Source of the DNA: Asaia bogorensis
GTDB lineage: Bacteria > Pseudomonadota > Alphaproteobacteria > Reyranellales > Reyranellaceae
Length of the DNA: 46,722 nucleotides
NCBI GenBank assembly: GCA_945905835.1
Contig: CAMDQJ010000015.1
Span: forward strand, 1 to 46,722
Reading direction: 5' to 3'
The position numbers and the translations under genes are program-made. The notes under the pieces are model-generated. The model was not told the DNA's origin and searched no databases. It worked only from the letters and a program-made list of their open reading frames with translations. Of this stretch, positions 16,452-25,763 are shown piece after piece; the stretch's first letter is position 1; every line of letters starts with the position of its first letter.

Positions 16452-17951
16452 TCAATCCTTGAGCACGTACCCGTAGCGCCGGTGGGACGGATCGGCACCG
16501 TTCTTCTCGTACTGGGTCTTGATCGCGGCAAAACGGTCGTCGCGCCACGCCGCTTTCTTGACCTCGTAGCGGTACATCTTGGCCGAGTTCTCGCCGAAGA
16601 TCGCCCGCTTGACAGGCCCGTCGGCCGGACCGAGCTCGGCAAAGCCATATTTGCGGCGCATGTCCTCGGGGATTTCCAGGCGGCGCAGGCCCTCGATCTG
16701 CCATTGCGGCGCACCGGTCCACAGCGCGTCGGTGCCCCACACGACATGATCGACGCCCATGCCCTTGATCAGGGTGCCCATCAGGGCAGTGCACAGGCGC
16801 GGTTCGGTCACGGTCGTCTGGGCGAAGATCTGGCCGAGGTCGGCGTAGACGTTGCTTACACCAAACCTACCCGGAATGTCGGCGAGGTCGCTGGTCCATT
16901 CGACCCGGCCGGTCTTCTCGAACTGGGCATAGCCGTCGACGGCGGCGCCGGGCGCGCCGGTCCAGCGGAAAGCCGAGTGATAGACGACGAAGCGGATCTG
17001 CGGCCAGTCCTTGGCGGCCTTGCCGACGTCGTCGACCGTGGCGTAGGGCGCCAGATGCGGCCAGCGCTTCTCGGTCGAGGGCGGATAGAGGCCCTTGTGG
17101 ACGCAGACGATGTTGTGGCCGGCCTTCACGAGCTTGTCGTAGAACGGATAGATCAGCTTCTCGTCGTCCATGCGCCAGGGATGGCGCGCCAGGTCCTTGT
17201 TGGTGTTGTCGCCGACCGTGTAGCCCTTCCATGAGTCGGGCTTCAGCGTCGCAATGGCACGGTCGACCTCGTCCATCCAGCCGTCATAGCCCGGCACGAA
17301 GATGGCGTGCGACAGGCAGCGCCGTGAACCGGCCGCGTTGTTCACCCGCGTGCGAGCATCGAGCTTCATGTCGTTGGTTAAAAACCAGTCGCGCGGATCT
17401 TCCGACGGCGAGCCGCTGATCAACGCCACCTTGGTGTCGCTGTCGAGATAGATCTCTTTGAACCAGTTCGGATACTTCAAATCCTCGAGGGTCTGGGGCT
17501 TGCCGACCAGCGCCGGATTCCAGCCCGCCTTGCCGACCGCCTCGCGGCCGCGCACGAAACCTTCCAGCCGCGTGTCGTCGCGCAGGAAGTGGGTGTGCAC
17601 GTCCATGATGAACTGGTCTTTGAGTTCCGTGGCGCGCGCCTGAGCCAGATCGACGCTCTTGGCCTCGGCGGGCGAAGCGCCATAGAGCGGACCGTAGACT
17701 TCGTTCATCGCCACGAACGCCGTCGCCATGCCGGCCGCGGTCTGGAAGAAGCGACGCCGCGGCAGGCCGTTCTTCTTGCCGTACTCGTCTCCCAGCGCGT
17801 TCATGCGCGCCTCGACCTGCTTCTGCCGCGCCGTCTGGGCGACCGGCATGAATTCGTCGCTCGAGACGACGTGAGTCGGCACCGGCGTCGGGTTGGCGGT
17901 CAGCTCGGCCGGCGAAAGTTTGGCGTATTCTTCGTCGCTCAACATGCCCAT
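16452..17951 (-). CDS. Amidohydrolase family protein with internal twin-arginine motif
   Basis: A 499-residue TIM-barrel metal-dependent hydrolase of the amidohydrolase-2 type. The metal motif MDVHTHF is at about residue 115; a conserved YHSAF and VVWGTDALW near the C-terminus provide further metal/catalytic candidates. A Tat-like segment (PRRRFFQTAAGMATAFVAMN, from residue 64) sits behind ~60 polar residues rather than at the N-terminus. A start at Met50 (17804) would give a normal Tat leader, but the ATG at 17951 has a GGAAG ribosome site. It is the last gene of the nitrile operon, 16 bases after the LLM gene. Reaction and substrate are unknown; hydrolysis or decarboxylation of an aromatic or cyclic product is typical of the family. 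Confidence 0.82.
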   Translation of the reverse strand: MGMLSDEEYAKLSPAELTANPTPVPTHVVSSDEFMPVAQTARQKQVEARMNALGDEYGKKNGLPRRRFFQTAAGMATAFVAMNEVYGPLYGASPAEAKSVDLAQARATELKDQFIMDVHTHFLRDDTRLEGFVRGREAVGKAGWNPALVGKPQTLEDLKYPNWFKEIYLDSDTKVALISGSPSEDPRDWFLTNDMKLDARTRVNNAAGSRRCLSHAIFVPGYDGWMDEVDRAIATLKPDSWKGYTVGDNTNKDLARHPWRMDDEKLIYPFYDKLVKAGHNIVCVHKGLYPPSTEKRWPHLAPYATVDDVGKAAKDWPQIRFVVYHSAFRWTGAPGAAVDGYAQFEKTGRVEWTSDLADIPGRFGVSNVYADLGQIFAQTTVTEPRLCTALMGTLIKGMGVDHVVWGTDALWTGAPQWQIEGLRRLEIPEDMRRKYGFAELGPADGPVKRAIFGENSAKMYRYEVKKAAWRDDRFAAIKTQYEKNGADPSHRRYGYVLKD

Positions 17952-17967
17952 GACCGACTTCCGGCTC

Positions 17968-19134
17968 TCAGGAATGGAATCGCGGCATCACCTTGGTCCA
18001 GAACTTCTCGATCGACTTCATCAGGACGGGATGCGGCACCAGGCTATTGTAAGTGTAGCAGAAGGTCCAATCCACCGGCTGGCGTTTTTGCGCCGCCTCC
18101 ATGGAGCGCAGCACGGTGTCGACCGTGCCGACATAGGCGTAGCCCGTCGCAATTATCTCCTCGGCGGTGGGGAATTTTCCGGTGACGGGGTCCTGCAGGC
18201 CCTTGCGGAAGCCGAACGGCTCGAACCAGGCGCGACCGGAGAACTGCCCGGAATCGCGCCACAGCGCCATCGCCTCCTCGTCGGTATCGGCGATGATGAC
18301 GTCTCGCAGCACACCCATGCCGACGCCTTTAGGTTTGCCGGAAACCTGCGAATAGACGCTGTAGAGCTTGTCCTCATAGGTCGGGTGCATCGGCGGCAGG
18401 ATCGGCGTGATGCCTTCCTGGGCGCAGAAGCGCACAGTGTTCTCCGAACTGGCGAAAGGCTGAAAGAGCGGCGGGTGCGGCTTCTGCAACGGCTTGGGCA
18501 CGACGCCGACCGACTTCAGGATGCCGTTCTCGACGCCCTTGCCCCACTTCGCCGTCGTGTCGAGATCCCACGGCGTCGGGCCAGCAGGAATCTTCCAGAA
18601 TTTGCCGTCGTAGGTCAGCATCTCCTCGGTCCAGCATTTCTTGACGATGCGGAAGTTCTCCTCGAAGGCCAGGCGATTGGCGTTGTCGATCTCGTCGTGC
18701 TGGTTGGGCAATGCGCCGTGGATGCCGTGCGTCTGCTGCGCCATGACATCGACCCAGCGACGCTGGTAACCGCGGGCAAAGCCGGCATTGGCGCGCCCGC
18801 CCGTCATGTGATCGAGCATGGCGATGTCCTCGGCGACGCGGATCGGGTTGGACGCCGGCAACACGATGCCGAGCTGGCCGACCCTGATGCGCTTGGTCTG
18901 CATCGCGAAGTAGAGGTCGAGCAGCACCGGATTGTTCGAAAGCTCGAAGCCCTCGATATGGAAGTGATGCTCGGTGAAACTCACCGAATCGTAGCCGAGC
19001 TCGTCGCCGAGCTTTATCTGCTCCGTCAGCTCCTTCAGCATGCGCTGGTAGAACAGCGGGTTCATGCCGGCCATGCCGGCCTCGATCTCGGCGCGGCTGC
19101 CGATGCTGGGCAGGTAGAAGAGCGAGGCTTTCAT
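17968..19134 (-). CDS. LLM-class flavin-dependent oxidoreductase (luciferase-like monooxygenase)
   Basis: A 388-residue bacterial-luciferase-fold flavin enzyme, which uses FMNH2 or F420 to oxidise its substrate. Conserved segments are SVSFTEHHFHIEGFELSNNP (about residues 50-69), LGIVLPASNPIRVAEDIAML and FARGYQRRWVDVMAQ; this is the usual LLM N-terminal beta/alpha core. The C-terminal ADTDEEAMALW and a GTPxxV-like YVGTVDTVL are typical. It sits 13 bases downstream of the amidase and 16 upstream of the amidohydrolase, hence is co-transcribed. A role in oxidising the carbon skeleton of the nitrile or amide substrate is plausible but inferred from context. Confidence 0.88.
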   Translation of the reverse strand: MKASLFYLPSIGSRAEIEAGMAGMNPLFYQRMLKELTEQIKLGDELGYDSVSFTEHHFHIEGFELSNNPVLLDLYFAMQTKRIRVGQLGIVLPASNPIRVAEDIAMLDHMTGGRANAGFARGYQRRWVDVMAQQTHGIHGALPNQHDEIDNANRLAFEENFRIVKKCWTEEMLTYDGKFWKIPAGPTPWDLDTTAKWGKGVENGILKSVGVVPKPLQKPHPPLFQPFASSENTVRFCAQEGITPILPPMHPTYEDKLYSVYSQVSGKPKGVGMGVLRDVIIADTDEEAMALWRDSGQFSGRAWFEPFGFRKGLQDPVTGKFPTAEEIIATGYAYVGTVDTVLRSMEAAQKRQPVDWTFCYTYNSLVPHPVLMKSIEKFWTKVMPRFHS

Positions 19135-19147
19135 TGTTTTCTCCCGT

Positions 19148-20599
19148 TTATGCGGAGGATGGTGGCACGGTTCCCGGCTTGGGGTCGATGGGCAGCAGGC
19201 GATCGAGACCCACCATCTTTTCGTACAGCGACGCGGCCTGCAGGAGGGCGGCTTCGCCGCGCGGCTTGCCGACGATCTGCAGACCGACCGGCCGGCCGTG
19301 CCGATCGAAGCCGCAGGGCACGGCGATGGCCGGGCTGCCGCTCACGGTGATGGCCGAGTTGGCCGTCGAACCGCCCATGTAGTTGTCGAGCGTCTGGCCG
19401 CCGATGGTCTCGGGCGCGCGCAAATTGACGTCGAACGCCGCGGTCGGTGCGCCCGGCGTCACGAACAGATCGTACTTCTGGAAGAACACGACCATGCGCC
19501 GGAAAAGGGCTGCCCGCTCGCGCTCGGCCCAGGCCAGCCGGCTGGTGGTCTGTTTCAGCCCGAGCTCGGTGTTCCAGATGATGTCGGGTTTGAGCTTGCC
19601 GCGCTGCTCGAGGAGCTGCAGCTCGCGGTCGACGACGAAGTGCTGGTTGCGCAGCGCCATGAAAACCTCGTCGACCGGACCGAAATCGGGCGACGCCTCC
19701 TCGACGATGCAGCCCAGCTCCTCGAAACGGCGCATCGCCCTGGCGCAGATCTCGCGGACATCGCTGTCGAGTCGCATCGTGCCGTTGAAGTCGACGCTGA
19801 CGGCGATGCGTTTCGGCATCACGGGATTGGCCACCGCGGCGCTGAACGATACGGCAGGGGCGTCGAAGGTCTGCGGATCCTGCGGGCAGAACCCGGCCAT
19901 GGTGTCGAGGAAGAGCGCCAGGTCGGGCACGTTCCTTGCCATGGGGCCCTGCACCGATTGCACCGAATAGAGATTGTTCACCGTGCCGCGCGTCACCCGG
20001 CCGGCCGACGGCCGGATGCCGACCACCGAGCAATAGGTGCCGGGCCGGCGCAGCGAGCCGCCATGGTCGGTGCCCTGCGCCAGCCAGACCTCGCCGGTCG
20101 CGACCGAAACCGCGCCGCCGCCGGTCGACCCTCCACATGTCAGCGAGGTGTTCCACGGATTGCGCGTCTTGCCGAAGACCTCGTTGAAGGTGCTGCCGCC
20201 GGCGCCAAATTCCGGCGTGTTCGACTTGCCGACCACGATGCCACCCTTGCGCTCGATACGCTCGATGAGAGGGTGCGACTTGGCCGGCACGTGATCGGCG
20301 AAGATCAGCGAGCCGTAGGTCGTGCGCACGCCGGCGACGTCGTTCAGGTCCTTGATCGAGACCGGCAGGCCGGCGAGCCAGCCTGCTTCGCCGGAGGCTT
20401 CGCAGGCTGCGCCCGACATGATGCGTTTGGCGTGGTCGCGGGCGCGATCGAAACAGAGGGTCGGCATCGCGTTCACGGTTGGCTCGACCTCGGCGATGCG
20501 CTTCTCGGCGGCGTCAATCAGGTCGAGCGGCGAGATTTCGCGCTTCTTCAGCCGCGCCACCGCCTCCATTGCGGTCAGTTTCCAAAGCTCGTTACTCAT
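19148..20599 (-). CDS. Amidase (amidase-signature family)
   Basis: A 483-residue amidase hydrolysing an amide to carboxylate and ammonia. The catalytic triad is complete: Lys83 in PVSIKDLND, cis-Ser158 in CGGSTGGG and nucleophile Ser182 in GTDHGGSLRRP; the residue after the cis-Ser is Thr instead of the usual Ser. The ATG at 20599 (MSNELWK) has a GGAG site 5 bases upstream and is preferred over an in-frame TTG at 20614. It lies directly after the nitrile hydratase subunit and activator genes, so it most likely hydrolyses the amide made by nitrile hydratase, the standard two-step nitrile pathway. Confidence 0.92.
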   Translation of the reverse strand: MSNELWKLTAMEAVARLKKREISPLDLIDAAEKRIAEVEPTVNAMPTLCFDRARDHAKRIMSGAACEASGEAGWLAGLPVSIKDLNDVAGVRTTYGSLIFADHVPAKSHPLIERIERKGGIVVGKSNTPEFGAGGSTFNEVFGKTRNPWNTSLTCGGSTGGGAVSVATGEVWLAQGTDHGGSLRRPGTYCSVVGIRPSAGRVTRGTVNNLYSVQSVQGPMARNVPDLALFLDTMAGFCPQDPQTFDAPAVSFSAAVANPVMPKRIAVSVDFNGTMRLDSDVREICARAMRRFEELGCIVEEASPDFGPVDEVFMALRNQHFVVDRELQLLEQRGKLKPDIIWNTELGLKQTTSRLAWAERERAALFRRMVVFFQKYDLFVTPGAPTAAFDVNLRAPETIGGQTLDNYMGGSTANSAITVSGSPAIAVPCGFDRHGRPVGLQIVGKPRGEAALLQAASLYEKMVGLDRLLPIDPKPGTVPPSSA

Positions 20600-20624
20600 C
20601 GCCACTCCATCCAAAATCGGACGA

Positions 20625-20966
20625 CTAGGGCAGCTCGACCGGCCGACCGTGCGGCGTCGTGCGATAGGCCTCGGCCCAGGCCCTGACTCGCCCGTCGAGC
20701 GTCGCCAGATCGGTCAGGGACTTGGCGAGGCTCAGCCGTTCGAGCGCCACGAGCCAATGCTCGTAATAGTGCGAGCCGTCGTCCGGTCCTGCCTCGCGCA
20801 GCACGCCCGAAAACGTCTCGACCCATTCGCTCCAGGTGAAGCGACCGGCTTCGCAGAGCTGCAGGGCGAGCGCGAAGGCCTGCGCCTGCCAGGGTTCGGC
20901 AAAGACCGGGCCGTCAGCGTCGCGCGGCAGGCTGGGCAGCGCGTCGAGCCGCTCACGCTGGCTCAA
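20625..20966 (-). CDS. Nitrile hydratase accessory/activator protein (small, P14K-like)
   Basis: A 113-residue protein resembling the small activator that co-operates with Co-type nitrile hydratase and is related to the beta-subunit N-terminal fold. The segment FAEPWQAQAFALALQLCEAG is characteristic, followed by FTWSEWVETF and SHYYEHWLVALERL. These proteins deliver the cobalt-loaded alpha subunit by subunit swapping. The reading frame opens far upstream inside the beta gene, but family similarity begins at [13 protein letters not shown]. The best start is the TTG at 20966, 6 bases after a GGGAGG site and 14 bases inside the end of the beta gene. The TTG start is an inference. Confidence 0.85.
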   Translation of the reverse strand: MSQRERLDALPSLPRDADGPVFAEPWQAQAFALALQLCEAGRFTWSEWVETFSGVLREAGPDDGSHYYEHWLVALERLSLAKSLTDLATLDGRVRAWAEAYRTTPHGRPVELP

Positions 20967-21612
20967 GGTAGTCCTCCCAGAGGTCGAGATAGACCGCGTC
21001 GGCCGGATTGGCGGCCTCGCCCCATAGCTCGCGCGCGGCGAAGCACACGGTGTAGAGGAACTGCGGGTTCTCGCCTTCGAAGCGGGCGTTGGAATCGGGA
21101 AAGACATGGGCGCCGTGATGGCACTCGATCGTGCCTTGCCGTCCGCGCACGTAGCGCGGCAGCCGCGTGTGGCCGGTCGGGTTGATGTCGCGTGCACGCA
21201 CGACGGCGCCGGAAGAGAAGCGCGCCGTGGCCGAGGTCTCGCGAAGCGTCGGACCGCCTCTGTTCAGGCTGGCCAGCACCTTGTCGGCGGTGAGCGGCGG
21301 TGTCGCGACAGGCATCGCCGGATCGCGGCGACCGGTCGCCAGTTCGCGCGGCGTGACGAGGCCGGCCTGAAGCAGCAGCTTGATCGCCGAGGCCAGCCAC
21401 TTCTCGTAGTAGCTCATGCGCAAATAATCGGCGGGCGGCAGCGTCTCGATGGTGTAGCGGCCAGCATCGATGTTCCAGCGCCGCCAGGCGCTGACGGCAC
21501 GGCGTATCGCCAGCACCCGGCCCTCCCACGGCGCATGGAATACCGGCTCGTTGGCCTCCGGCTGGACCGGCCCGAAGCCGTGCATGCCGCCCATGTCGTG
21601 GACGCCGTTCAT
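20953..21612 (-). CDS. Nitrile hydratase subunit beta
   Basis: A 219-residue beta subunit that pairs with alpha to form the active site hydrating nitriles to amides in the cytoplasm. The N-terminus [19 protein letters not shown] is the highly conserved NHase-beta opening. [33 protein letters not shown] and [10 protein letters not shown] are further landmarks; the two Arg in the ARDIN and LPRYVRG segments include those contacting the Cys-sulfenate claw of the alpha subunit. Its ATG overlaps the alpha stop (ATGA), giving the alpha-beta-activator order usual for low-molecular-mass Co-type enzymes. Confidence 0.95.
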   Translation of the reverse strand: MNGVHDMGGMHGFGPVQPEANEPVFHAPWEGRVLAIRRAVSAWRRWNIDAGRYTIETLPPADYLRMSYYEKWLASAIKLLLQAGLVTPRELATGRRDPAMPVATPPLTADKVLASLNRGGPTLRETSATARFSSGAVVRARDINPTGHTRLPRYVRGRQGTIECHHGAHVFPDSNARFEGENPQFLYTVCFAARELWGEAANPADAVYLDLWEDYLEPA

Positions 21613-22232
21613 GGGAGGTTCGCCTTGGTTACGCCGACCATGGCGTCGCGCGTCACCAGCGCCGCCAATGCCTCGGCATCCATGCCGTCGGTGCCGGCCG
21701 GCCGCTCGGGCAGGACGAGATAGCGGATCTCGGCGGTCGAATCCCAGACGCGCACCGCGACATCAGTCGGCAAGGTGACGCCGAACTCAGCCAGCACGCC
21801 GCGCGGGTCGATGACGGCGCGCGAGCGGTAGGCCGAGGATTTGTACCAGACCGGCGGCAGGCCGAGCACCGGCCACGGATAGCAGGAGCACAGCGTGCAG
21901 ACGACGAGGTTGTGAACGGCCGGCGTATTCTCGACCACGATCATGTGCTCGCCCTGCGCGCCGGCATAGCCAACCTCGGCGATGGCGGCAGTCGCGTCCT
22001 TGAGCAGGCGCGCCTTATAGGCGGGATCGGTCCAGGCGCGGGCGATGACGCGGGCGCCGTTGCGCGGGCCGATACGGTTCTCGAAGGCATCGACCATGAC
22101 GTCGAGCGCCGCCGGGTCGACCAGCCCCTTTTCGACCAGAAGCGACTCCAGCGCCTTTACGCGCAGCGCGGTGTCCGACGGGACATCCTGGCCGTGGCCG
22201 TGGTCGTGATCGTGGTCGTGATCCTTGCTCAT
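21609..22232 (-). CDS. Nitrile hydratase subunit alpha, cobalt type, His-rich N-terminus
   Basis: A 207-residue metal-binding subunit of nitrile hydratase. The claw-setting motif is [10 protein letters not shown] (Cys112, Cys115, Cys117); Thr in the CTLCSC version is the mark of cobalt rather than iron enzymes, which have CSLCSC. Cys115 and Cys117 are expected to be oxidised to sulfinate and sulfenate. The first 14 residues ([14 protein letters not shown]) alternate Asp/Gly and His, an unusual tail that could bind cobalt or nickel during maturation. It starts 13 bases after the MFS gene, so the whole cluster from the sulfatase gene down is one operon. Thiocyanate hydrolase gamma subunits are relatives, but the single fused beta favours nitrile hydratase. 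Confidence 0.95.
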   Translation of the reverse strand: MSKDHDHDHDHGHGQDVPSDTALRVKALESLLVEKGLVDPAALDVMVDAFENRIGPRNGARVIARAWTDPAYKARLLKDATAAIAEVGYAGAQGEHMIVVENTPAVHNLVVCTLCSCYPWPVLGLPPVWYKSSAYRSRAVIDPRGVLAEFGVTLPTDVAVRVWDSTAEIRYLVLPERPAGTDGMDAEALAALVTRDAMVGVTKANLP

Positions 22233-22245
22233 GGGACCCAGCGTA

Positions 22246-23478
22246 TCACCCGAGGCTTATGCGGGCGAGCGTATGACGGCGCTGGGTGAGATAGAGCGCG
22301 CCGAGCAGCATCAGGTTCAGCAGATTGAAGGCCAGCGCCGCCTGGAATGCCGCGCGATAGGACAGCGTCGCATCGAAGATGGCGCCGCCCAGCCAGCCGC
22401 CGATCGCCATGCCGGCCATGGCGAACAGCATGACGACGCCCAGCCGCCAGCCGGCGATGGTGGGGCCGTAGAGGTGGCGCAGGATCAGGGCATAGCCCTG
22501 GACGAAGGCGATATAGGGAATGCCGTGGATCACCGACAGCGTGTAAATGCCCGACAGGCCCTGCACGAAGACGAAACCGACCAGCGAGGCGATCTGGATG
22601 AGGGCGCAGAGCAGGCTCACCTTGATCGGGCCGATATGGTCGGACAGCCGGCCCATGGCGAAGGTCGAGGCCATGGCGGTCAGCAGGATGAGCGACACCG
22701 CTTCCGAGCCGCGCGCCGCGGCAAAGCCGAGATCGCCGCAGAAGGCCACCATGTGCACGAAGGGAACAGCCATCGCCGTGCAGCAGCAGAAGGCCGCGGC
22801 CGACAAGAGCGTCATCAGCATCGGCGAGGGCATCGGCATGACCGCGAGATTCTCCGGCGGCTTCTTGCCGCCGGCCGCGCGCGCCACCGGCGAGGGCCGG
22901 ATATAGAGGGCGCAGATGAAGAGCAGCACGCCGGCCGTCAGGCCATAGACGACAAGCGTCTGGCGCCAGCCGATGTCGGGCAGCAGCACACGATAGATCT
23001 GCGGCCAGATGAACCCCGAGAGCGCCGGGCCCACCGAGATCAGGGCGACTGCAGCGCTGCGGCGCTTGTCGAACCAGCCCTGGATATTGTTCATGGCCGG
23101 CGTGAAGGTGGCAGAATTGCCCAAAAAGCCGAGCGGCAGGGCGTAGCCGATATAGAGCATCCACTCGCCACCCCCCGGACCACCACGCGACGCCAGCCAG
23201 CCGCCAAGTGCGATGAAGGCGCCAGCAATCAGCAGCGGCACGCGCGGGCTGGTGCGGTCGGCCAGCCAGCCCATCAGCACACCACCCACCCCCATGCCGA
23301 GGAAGCCCAGCATATAGGCCATCGACGGCACCGCACGCTGGTTGCCGAAATCGGCGGCGATTTCCTTGAGCGCGACGACCGGCAGGTAGATAGAGCCGCC
23401 GCCCAGGACGATGCAGAACGTCGACATGAATGCCAGGCGCCAGGCGTAGGCGCTGTCCACTCCGGGAGAAGCACTCAT
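22246..23478 (-). CDS. MFS transporter
   Basis: A 410-residue major facilitator superfamily permease with about 12 transmembrane segments and the loop-2/3 motif [14 protein letters not shown] (about residues 67-80), resembling monocarboxylate/oxalate-type MFS members. A second half-motif [14 protein letters not shown] marks the C-terminal half. The ATG at 23478 overlaps the sulfatase stop (ATGA), and nitrile hydratase alpha follows after 13 bases. It is likely the uptake or export permease for a substrate or product of the operon (nitrile, sulfate ester or acid); which one cannot be told. Confidence 0.9.
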   Translation of the reverse strand: MSASPGVDSAYAWRLAFMSTFCIVLGGGSIYLPVVALKEIAADFGNQRAVPSMAYMLGFLGMGVGGVLMGWLADRTSPRVPLLIAGAFIALGGWLASRGGPGGGEWMLYIGYALPLGFLGNSATFTPAMNNIQGWFDKRRSAAVALISVGPALSGFIWPQIYRVLLPDIGWRQTLVVYGLTAGVLLFICALYIRPSPVARAAGGKKPPENLAVMPMPSPMLMTLLSAAAFCCCTAMAVPFVHMVAFCGDLGFAAARGSEAVSLILLTAMASTFAMGRLSDHIGPIKVSLLCALIQIASLVGFVFVQGLSGIYTLSVIHGIPYIAFVQGYALILRHLYGPTIAGWRLGVVMLFAMAGMAIGGWLGGAIFDATLSYRAAFQAALAFNLLNLMLLGALYLTQRRHTLARISLG

Positions 23479-25706
23479 TCGCGCGCCAGCACGGCTTCGG
23501 CGGCGGCCTTCGTATCGAGCGCCTGATCGTCGTCCATGGTCACCGTGACCTTGCGCAGCGTGCCGGTGAAGGTAAAGGGCGCGTCGTAGTGCGAGACCGG
23601 ACTGCCGCGGTCGCGGCCGATATCGAGGCCCGACCAAGAGATGAAGCTGATGAAACCGTACTCGGTCTCCAGCGAGCCAGCCGGCGCGCCGTCGATCAGC
23701 AGTGTGCCGGTGCCCTTGCCCTCGTTGCGCCGCATCTGGAAGCCGAGCCTGCAGTTGCCCGCCGGGATCGGCCGGTCCGACGTGAGCACGTGATGCACGC
23801 CGCCGATATTGAGGTCGTGCACCAGCTTTCCGTCCTTCACATAGAGGGAATAGCCGCAGGTCATGTCGCCGTGCGCGATCAGCACTCCCTCTGTGGCCGG
23901 GTCGTCGACCCGCACGTCGGCCTCGATGGTGTAGGTGCGGCTGCGGACATCGGGCGCGACCTCGGTCGGGACGTGGCCCATGCCGGCGTGGAAGACGAAT
24001 TTGCGGCGCGGGCCGTGGAAGCGTTTGGCATTGTCGCCGAAGCGCGGCGCGAAGCGGTCGTCGAGGGGCAGCACCTTGTGGACCTCGGCCTGCTTCCACC
24101 ATTCCTCGATCATGGCCTTCAGCCGCTCGGGCTCATCACTCGCCAGGTCGTCGGTCTCGCTGAAATCGCGATCGAGATGGAAGAGCTCCCACTTGTCGCC
24201 GGCAAAGTCGCTGCCCGGCGGATGGAACGCCACGGCCTTCCAGCCGCCCTGCCACAGGCCGCGATGGCCGAACATCTCGAAGTATTGCGGCCTGGCCTTC
24301 GCCGGCGCCGTGGTGTCGTTGAGGCTTTTGGCAAAGCTCGTGCCCTCGATCGGCATCTGCGCCACGCCGCTGATCGAATCAGGAGGCTGCACACCCACGA
24401 TCTCCAGCAGCGTCGGTGTCAAATCGCTGGCGTGGCAGAACTGGTGGCGCAGCTCGCCGCGCGCCTCGATGCCCCTGGGCCACGACATCACCAGCGGATC
24501 GCGGATGCCGCCGCCATGGGTATTCTGCTTGTAGCGACGCAGCGGCGTGTTGGCCGCCATCGCCCAGCCCAGCGGGAAGTTGGAATGCGTGTCGGGTCCG
24601 CCGATATCGTCGATGCGCGCGATCTTCTCGTCAATCGGCTCGCGGCGAAGATTATAGGGGCCCATGGCGTTGACCATGCCGAGCGGCCCGCCCTCCTGGC
24701 TGGCGCCGTTGTCGGACATGACGATGACAAGCGTGTCGTCGCGCAGGCCCGAGTCATCGAGGAATTTCATCAGCCGCGCCAGATGCCGGTCGGCGTGCTC
24801 GAGCATGGCGGCATAGGCCGCCTGCAGGCGCGTGAAGAGGCGCTTCTCGCCGTCCGGCAAGTCGGCCCACGGCTTCACCAGATCGTTGCGCGGCGGCAGG
24901 CGCGTATCCGGCGGCACGATGCCCGTCTTCTTCTGGCGCGCGATGCGCTGCTCGCGTTCGTCGTCCCATCCGTTGGCAAACTGCTTGTCGTATTTGCGAA
25001 TCAGGTCAAACGGCGCCTGGTGTGGCGCATGGCAGGCACCTAACGCCAGCCACATCAGCCACGGCGTCTCGGCATTGTCGCCGACGTGATCGGCGAGGTA
25101 GCGGATGCCCTGGTCGACGAGGTCGGCGGTGAGGTGATAGCCGCTGGCGAAATCGCCCGGTGGATCGACCGGCGTGTTGTCGCGTACCAACTCGGGCGCG
25201 AACTGGTCGGTCTCGGCATCCATGAAGCCATAGAAGCGGTCGAAGCCGCGGCCGAGCGGCCAGCCGTCGTACGGGCCGGTAGCGCCGCTCTCGGTGAGCG
25301 AGGTGACGTGCCACTTGCCCAGCATGTAGTTGCGATAGCCCACCGGTCGCAGCATTTCGGCGATGGTGCCGGCCTCGTGAGAGATCTTGCCGCGATAGCC
25401 GGGAAAGCCTGAGTCGAAATTGGCGAGACAGCCGACGCCGACGGAATGATGGTTGCGGCCGGTCAAGAGTGCCGCTCGCGTGGTGGAACACATCGCGGTG
25501 GTATGAAAGCCGGTGTAGCGCAGGCCGCCGCCGGCCAGCGCGTCGATGGTCGGCGTGGCAATCGGCGAGCCGTAGCAGCCGAGGTCGGAGAAGCCGACAT
25601 CGTCGAATAGCACGACCAGGATGTTGGGTGCCCCCTTCGGCCTTTTGGCCGCGTCGGGCCAATACGGCTGGGATTCCCCCACCGTCCTGCCGATTTTGCC
25701 GGCCAT
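23475..25706 (-). CDS. Arylsulfatase-type sulfatase with variant active-site motif CSTTR
   Basis: A 743-residue alkaline-phosphatase-fold sulfatase expected to hydrolyse sulfate esters. The metal-binding NILVVLFDDVGFSDLG (28-43) and GKWHVTS are intact. The formylglycine signature, normally C-x-P/A-x-R, reads Cys73-Ser-Thr-Thr-Arg77 followed by AALLTGRNHH. The C-terminal ~200 residues form a beta-rich domain common in long bacterial arylsulfatases. The ATG at 25706 has a strong GGAGGAAA site and is preferred to a start at 25739. There is no signal peptide, so it is cytoplasmic. It is the first gene of the eight-gene minus-strand operon, divergent from the hydrolase at 25764. No sulfatase-maturing enzyme is in the window. 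Confidence 0.9.
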   Translation of the reverse strand: MAGKIGRTVGESQPYWPDAAKRPKGAPNILVVLFDDVGFSDLGCYGSPIATPTIDALAGGGLRYTGFHTTAMCSTTRAALLTGRNHHSVGVGCLANFDSGFPGYRGKISHEAGTIAEMLRPVGYRNYMLGKWHVTSLTESGATGPYDGWPLGRGFDRFYGFMDAETDQFAPELVRDNTPVDPPGDFASGYHLTADLVDQGIRYLADHVGDNAETPWLMWLALGACHAPHQAPFDLIRKYDKQFANGWDDEREQRIARQKKTGIVPPDTRLPPRNDLVKPWADLPDGEKRLFTRLQAAYAAMLEHADRHLARLMKFLDDSGLRDDTLVIVMSDNGASQEGGPLGMVNAMGPYNLRREPIDEKIARIDDIGGPDTHSNFPLGWAMAANTPLRRYKQNTHGGGIRDPLVMSWPRGIEARGELRHQFCHASDLTPTLLEIVGVQPPDSISGVAQMPIEGTSFAKSLNDTTAPAKARPQYFEMFGHRGLWQGGWKAVAFHPPGSDFAGDKWELFHLDRDFSETDDLASDEPERLKAMIEEWWKQAEVHKVLPLDDRFAPRFGDNAKRFHGPRRKFVFHAGMGHVPTEVAPDVRSRTYTIEADVRVDDPATEGVLIAHGDMTCGYSLYVKDGKLVHDLNIGGVHHVLTSDRPIPAGNCRLGFQMRRNEGKGTGTLLIDGAPAGSLETEYGFISFISWSGLDIGRDRGSPVSHYDAPFTFTGTLRKVTVTMDDDQALDTKAAAEAVLARE

Positions 25707-25763
25707 TCGTTTCCTCCGCTTTGCCGTCTCTTCTAACATGAGGCAGTTGTGCTAGGGAAAGAC

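Noticed and set aside
16450-16464. GCTCAATCCTTGAGC hairpin at the end of the amidohydrolase gene as a terminator
   Set aside because: The stem is only 6 bp, overlaps the stop codon and has no T tract on the minus strand, so read-through into the nucleoside operon cannot be excluded.
15333-17234. A 633-codon plus-strand open frame antisense to the BMP protein and amidohydrolase genes
   Set aside because: The minus-strand genes have full family motifs and coupled starts; the plus-strand translation shows no domain.
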